DNA of 64,000 nt from an uncultured Shewanella sp. Its GTDB lineage: Bacteria; Pseudomonadota; Gammaproteobacteria; Enterobacterales; Shewanellaceae. Position 1 is the stretch's first letter. Each line of letters begins with the position of its first letter. Both the position numbers and the translations under genes were made by a program. The stretch lies in NCBI RefSeq assembly GCF_947501225.1, contig NZ_CANMUW010000009.1, forward strand, positions 62,001 to 126,000, in the 5' to 3' direction. This document shows, piece after piece, positions 60,196 to 64,000 of this stretch. The notes under the pieces were generated by a model. The model made no database searches and was not told the DNA's origin. It saw only the letters and a list, made by a program, of their open reading frames with translations.

Positions 60196-60674
60196 ATATC
60201 CGCTTAATAAAGTCTTCTTCTCCGATACCATCTTATCTAGAGTGCACATTTATGGAAACTATTAGTGAGTTGCTCTAAAAGAACATCATTGAGTCCTAGA
60301 CATAATAGCTCAGTATAAAAGCGAATCATTGGTCAACCATATCTTTATTTGCGGCAAGATGAGCAGACCTTCTTTTACAGATATAGCGATTGCAACCTCT
60401 AAATAAGATATAGAGTACGGAAGATAATAGGTTGAGCTTGCGCTTGGTTGGGGGGGGCGTATCTGTTCAGATGTAAGCTTTATAAAACGCTAAGCTAGTA
60501 AATAATTAAAGGAATCTACTTTAAGGCTTGAGTTAATTGATTATATTCAGAGCGTTGAGAAACGCGCATAAAAAAATCCGAGCATTGAAACAGAACTCGG
60601 ATTTTTTATAACTCTTTCGCTCGATTAACCGACCACTTTCACATCCAGTGATCGGCATTGTCTCTATTGATGAT
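60196..60674. other. intergenic region with bidirectional terminator
   Basis: No gene seen. Contains a poly-G run (GGGGGGG) near 60450 and a hairpin at 60571-60607. Confidence 0.45.
60571..60607. terminator. bidirectional terminator
   Basis: AAAAAATCCGAG and CTCGGATTTTTT arms with a 13-base loop. Confidence 0.85.
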
Positions 60675-60740
60675 CTACTTTGCAGCTTGGTGACAGGTTA
60701 TACAGGAGTAGGTACCCGGGAAGCTCTTACTTAGGCTGTA
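60675..60740 (-). pseudogene. C-terminal relic of a tetrahaem cytochrome gene
   Basis: On the minus strand the bases read …NTYSLSKSFPGTYSCITCHQ AAK then stop, matching the last haem block of the lipoprotein family (compare NMSKSFPDPYSCMSCH in unit 4). The frame is closed upstream after about 32 codons. It is the 3' end of a lost seventh member, lying just downstream of unit 6. Confidence 0.75.
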
Positions 60741-60780
60741 GGTGTTAAGCCGATTGCATAGTATGTTTCTATGTTAATTA

Positions 60781-60810
60781 TTTTAAGAAAAGGGCCTTAT
60801 TGAAAGGCCC
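60781..60810 (-). terminator. terminator of cytochrome unit 6
   Basis: GGGCCTT and AAGGCCC stem with a CTTTTCTT tail on the minus strand, about 20 bases after the stop. Confidence 0.75.
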
Positions 60811-60828
60811 AGTAGCGATAATATACGA

Positions 60829-62868
60829 TTAGTTGTCTTTCACTATGTCCTGATGACAAGTGCCACAAGCAAATGGGTCTGGGAACTTTTTGCTAAAGTC
60901 ATAATCGTTGTTCGATGATACCCAACGATCTCCATAGCCTTTTTCATCTCCTTCAAGCACCTCATCATGGTTGTCAGAGAAACCATAGTAATTGTTGTCG
61001 ATTCCTGCTTTTCGACGGGTGGTAATGGTATTGATCCAGTTATCTTCGTGTTTCAGTAGTTTGCGAGCACTGGCTTCACCATGATTCTTCGGCAACATAT
61101 CTTCTGAATGACACCAGAAACAGCGAGCCTCTCGGCCATGGCCGGTGGGTGCTCCATTATTACCATGACAGGTTGAACAGTAGTAAGGCTGCGTTTCGTT
61201 AAAACCATCCGCAGCATTTACCGGCCAAGAATATCCGCCATGACCTTTGGGGTCTTTTTCATCGTTATGACACTGGGTGCAATCGGCAACTTTCCAACCA
61301 AAATGAGTTTCATCAAGTAGCGGTGCTTTACCATTCTCTCCTTGCTTGGTGGCAGGTTTAAATGAACGTAAAGTCACAATGTCAGTGTTGATATATTCAT
61401 CTTTGACGCCTTTGTCTGCCAGAGCATTCTGACGCCAATTGTAGTCCCACTCAATAATGTCATGCTTTGATATGCTGTCAATTTTGGCTCCAGCACTATG
61501 ATAGCCGGCATTATTCAAGTCTGTTTTGGTTAACTCTACGAAATCTGCACCATAGGGCATAGTCCACAGGTCATTGTTAATATTTCCAAACCAACCACCA
61601 ATACCAAAAGCACTCCAAAAATCTTGAACGCAATCAGTCATAGCAACGGGAGTATTAATCACATCGGAACGACCGGTTTCTGCATCAAAGTTACAAATGC
61701 CGGGCATTCTGTCTGAGAAGAAAAGATCACCATCCACGTCCGATATGACGGAATGCTTTGTGGTAAAAGATCTTAGCCCTATTGTTTTACCAAGAACGGG
61801 GGCTCTTGATAAACTAAACGAGTTGACTATGGCGCCAGTTTCAAGCTTTGGCCACCAGTTCAATCGGAAGTCATGTCCCATATCGGCAAGTGTTAAAAAG
61901 AGATCCATGCGCGTGATAACCCCATCCTGGAATACATCACTCCGTAAATTATGGGGCTTCACTTCAATGTTTGTTGCTATTGAGTTTTCAGGGTCGTCTT
62001 TCCAATAAACATTGTCGACAATCACTTTACCGTTGTTGGCTGCCAGTTTTTCAATCTCTTGTTGCCAGATATAGTGCAGACGAGAGATAAATGGAGTGGA
62101 TGTGTCCTGGAAGCGGATCCTTTGCTCCTCTTTTATCAAGAAGTTATCCATTCTAGTGTAGCTGATCTCGCCACTATGATCCCTGTAAAGTCCGGCTTCC
62201 CCCATACTTTGTGTAAAACGATAATGCCAATTACGTGATTGTTCTCCTTCATCGGTAAAGTCACCATTACCGTTTCTGTCGTAACCTAGTGTGAATTCAT
62301 GGGTGTCGTAGGCGGATTTATCTGGTGTAATGACCTCGCCGATAAATTTCATATCATCGCGAGTGGCGACCATATAGCGCAGGAGATCAAATGCTGAGAG
62401 GCTGCCCTCTTTGAAAATGTCGGGTCTGGCTGTTCCGGCACCTAATCCGTCGGGATTAGTTGCTAATACTTTATGTATTTCGGCTGTATCTATGGATAAA
62501 ATATCAGACTGTTTATTTAACACCCCAGCAAGGTTGGCATCCAGAGCGTTGACAAAACCATCACCATTGACATCTGTATTGCAAGGGTGGGTTACTGTTT
62601 CGGGTAAATTCATACAAAACTGAGTCGAATCTTTGGTGATGCCGCGTATCCATTTCCATACTTGTTCATTCATATAGTCAAAAGCGACATTTATATTGCC
62701 GCTGAGGGTGGCCTGACCCATGTCCATATATCCTGTTTCTACATATTCCCAAACTGGATTAATTGTTGGGGGCGGCTCGACAGGAGGCGGTGTGGTTGAG
62801 TTGTCATCACTACCACATGCCGAAAGCCCCAGAGCGAAAGACACTGCCAAAGCAAGTTTCTTATTCAT
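60829..62868 (-). CDS. tetrahaem c-type cytochrome lipoprotein, divergent member (unit 6)
   Basis: 679 residues after a TTGGAG ribosome-binding site. Lipoprotein signal MNKKLALAVSFALGLSACGS, then a Pro-rich linker (TTPPPVEPPPTINP). Calcium-type loops DVNGDGFVNALD and the weaker DRNGNGDFTDEG. Four haems in the last ~150 residues: CTQCH, CSTCH, CFWCH, CGTCH. The central YYCSTCHGNNGAPTGHGREA block keeps the family spacing. Least like the array members. No LuxR gene is adjacent; it faces a relic of another family member downstream. Confidence 0.86.
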   Translation of the reverse strand: MNKKLALAVSFALGLSACGSDDNSTTPPPVEPPPTINPVWEYVETGYMDMGQATLSGNINVAFDYMNEQVWKWIRGITKDSTQFCMNLPETVTHPCNTDVNGDGFVNALDANLAGVLNKQSDILSIDTAEIHKVLATNPDGLGAGTARPDIFKEGSLSAFDLLRYMVATRDDMKFIGEVITPDKSAYDTHEFTLGYDRNGNGDFTDEGEQSRNWHYRFTQSMGEAGLYRDHSGEISYTRMDNFLIKEEQRIRFQDTSTPFISRLHYIWQQEIEKLAANNGKVIVDNVYWKDDPENSIATNIEVKPHNLRSDVFQDGVITRMDLFLTLADMGHDFRLNWWPKLETGAIVNSFSLSRAPVLGKTIGLRSFTTKHSVISDVDGDLFFSDRMPGICNFDAETGRSDVINTPVAMTDCVQDFWSAFGIGGWFGNINNDLWTMPYGADFVELTKTDLNNAGYHSAGAKIDSISKHDIIEWDYNWRQNALADKGVKDEYINTDIVTLRSFKPATKQGENGKAPLLDETHFGWKVADCTQCHNDEKDPKGHGGYSWPVNAADGFNETQPYYCSTCHGNNGAPTGHGREARCFWCHSEDMLPKNHGEASARKLLKHEDNWINTITTRRKAGIDNNYYGFSDNHDEVLEGDEKGYGDRWVSSNNDYDFSKKFPDPFACGTCHQDIVKDN

Positions 62869-63431
62869 CTTAACTCCAATATTTAATAAATTATTTTAAT
62901 AGTGTTTTTGCAAATATATTTTATCAATTTAGATGCTCTCAAAAAGATGCGGGGTGCACGTAGTAATAGAGCCAAATGAAAGTGAGGGGTAAGTCGCAAA
63001 GCTTGAGGACTAATGTATTTTAGGTGTGAGCAGGCCCTCAAAATAAGTTTTATTTTTATCTCCCTTAGAACGCGACTGGATAGCCTCTCCAATATAGTAA
63101 CTATGGTGTTAATCAACAGATGAAGAAGAAGGATTTATTGCTTGTTAATTAAGATAGCTGTGTTGCTGAACACTCAAGTTGTTCTTCTAGGAATCTCATG
63201 TTGCTGTTTTTATTTTTGGAGTTTATATGGAGATAAGCTTAAGAGGGCGAGGAAGTATGAAATAAAAATAAAGGTAGAGGGTTAATTAAGTTAAAAGGAG
63301 CCTCTCTTCTGTTCACACACGGATTGATTTAACTATGCAATGTTTGGGTTTATTATACCTCTTAATGAAAGCTATATAAAAAGATGCCACTTATTGAAAT
63401 CAGTGGCATCTCTTATCTCTTTAATTAAAGA
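62869..63431. other. intergenic region upstream of cytochrome unit 6
   Basis: 563 bp with no convincing gene. AT-rich. It holds the terminator of the next gene at 63376-63412 and must contain the unit 6 promoter. Confidence 0.45.
63376..63412 (-). terminator. terminator of the right-edge cytochrome gene
   Basis: On the minus strand GATGCCACT and AGTGGCATC pair, followed by TTTTTATA. Confidence 0.8.
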
Positions 63432-64000
63432 TTATTTGCTTGCATCTTCAAATCGTTGCCAGCGTTCCTGGCCTTTAAGCAGCTTAGCTCGCTCTACGTC
63501 ATTAAATATACCAATTGTTGGCATTTCTGATTTATGACATGAGGCGCAGGCGTTAGGCAATACGGCAGCAGTAGTACACACATATGAATTCGGTACGTAT
63601 GGACCATTAGCATAACAGCCAGGCCCCCAACTTACCGCCATATTGAAGTAATATTGTAACTGTGGGTCCGTGCCTTCATTTCGGCTGTAAGGTATAAGTG
63701 CATCATAGTTAGCCAAAGACTCTGTCGGTGAGATCACCTTGAAGTCATGTGTACCATTGTCCCACATGGTCGCAGTTGAGCCAATTGCAGTTGCGTGGCA
63801 GTCCATACAAGTTGCGCCAACCATGTCATGGATAGCCATCTTATGATCCGCGCCTTTATCTGCGTGGCAACTTTGGCAGAGTTTTTCGGGATCGTCGGCA
63901 GGGGCCTTAATCTCCATACTGTGTGGATCATGACAATCGACACAGGCAAGCCCTATGGCAGCATGTTTAGAACTATTGAATTCAAGTACCGTATTTTTCT
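63432..64000 (-). CDS. multihaem c-type cytochrome, N-terminal part outside the window
   Basis: The frame is open to base 64000, so the ATG at 63917 is internal. About 189 residues are visible, with four haem motifs: CVDCH (just before 63917), CQSCH, CMDCH and CASCH. Extra cysteines appear in GPGCYANG and YVCTTAA. Histidines in KHAAIG, DHKMAIHD and THDF may be distal ligands. It has no lipobox in view and no similarity to the tetrahaem lipoproteins. Octahaem- or nitrite/tetrathionate-reductase-like proteins are possible families, but too little is visible to choose. Confidence 0.8.
   Translation of the reverse strand, partial: KNTVLEFNSSKHAAIGLACVDCHDPHSMEIKAPADDPEKLCQSCHADKGADHKMAIHDMVGATCMDCHATAIGSTATMWDNGTHDFKVISPTESLANYDALIPYSRNEGTDPQLQYYFNMAVSWGPGCYANGPYVPNSYVCTTAAVLPNACASCHKSEMPTIGIFNDVERAKLLKGQERWQRFEDASK

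Noticed and set aside
62012..62021. TTGTCGACAA inside cytochrome unit 6
   Set aside because: A single copy in coding sequence far from the prp operon. Most likely chance.
62883..63116. 77-codon minus-strand ORF upstream of unit 6
   Set aside because: AT-rich, no ribosome-binding site, no recognisable domain; lies in the probable promoter region.

Overview
The window looks like a chromosome segment of a marine Shewanella, or a very close relative. Evidence for this is the housekeeping order thrS-infC-rpmI-rplT, trxB, ald/lrp, ftsK-lolA-rarA-crcB-serS, tusDCBE, the GntR-controlled prpR-prpB-prpC-acnD-prpF operon, and a large set of multihaem c-type cytochromes with an MtrA/MtrB-type outer-membrane conduit. 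The species cannot be fixed from the sequence alone.

Layout. 1-2.3 kb: 3' end of an AraC-type regulator, a periplasmic binding protein and a histidine phosphatase. 2.3-3.6 kb: AT-rich segment with a frameshifted gene followed by an integron attC-like site, probably a stranded gene cassette. 3.8-10.7 kb: methylcitrate cycle operon for propionyl-CoA oxidation, with repeated TTGTCGACAA operators at its regulator. 11-15.1 kb: Old-Yellow-Enzyme-like oxidoreductase, a VF530-type DNA-binding protein, divergent ribE and a MATE pump. 15.2-16.4 kb: tRNA array with five initiator tRNA-Met, three tRNA-Val(GAC) and two tRNA-like relics carrying complementary insertions. 16.4-35.3 kb: core genes for translation, redox, division, lipoprotein sorting, tRNA thiolation and purine nucleoside uptake (punR/punC).

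A tRNA-Ser(TGA) at 35.4 kb marks the junction to an accessory electron-transfer region that fills the rest of the window. It holds six full-length genes for 620-680 residue lipoproteins that share one architecture: a lipobox, one or two EF-hand/dockerin-like calcium loops, a long non-haem body, and four CxxCH haem motifs in the last ~140 residues (the fourth gene-specific variants keep the same order). Three of these genes alternate with LuxR-type regulators in a regular ~3.1-kb tandem array (38.5-47.5 kb). A fourth pair is arranged divergently. Further on are a decahaem MtrA-type cytochrome and an MtrB-type porin (no MtrC/OmcA-type decahaem partner is seen), a fifth LuxR-type regulator, a LytS/LytTR two-component system, two more tetrahaem lipoproteins, the C-terminal relic of another, and a truncated multihaem cytochrome at the right edge.

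My reading is that MtrA/MtrB carries electrons across the outer membrane to interchangeable tetrahaem surface lipoproteins, each chosen by its own LuxR-type switch. The array, the lipoprotein architecture and the repeats are seen in the sequence. The conduit partnership and the regulatory logic are inference.
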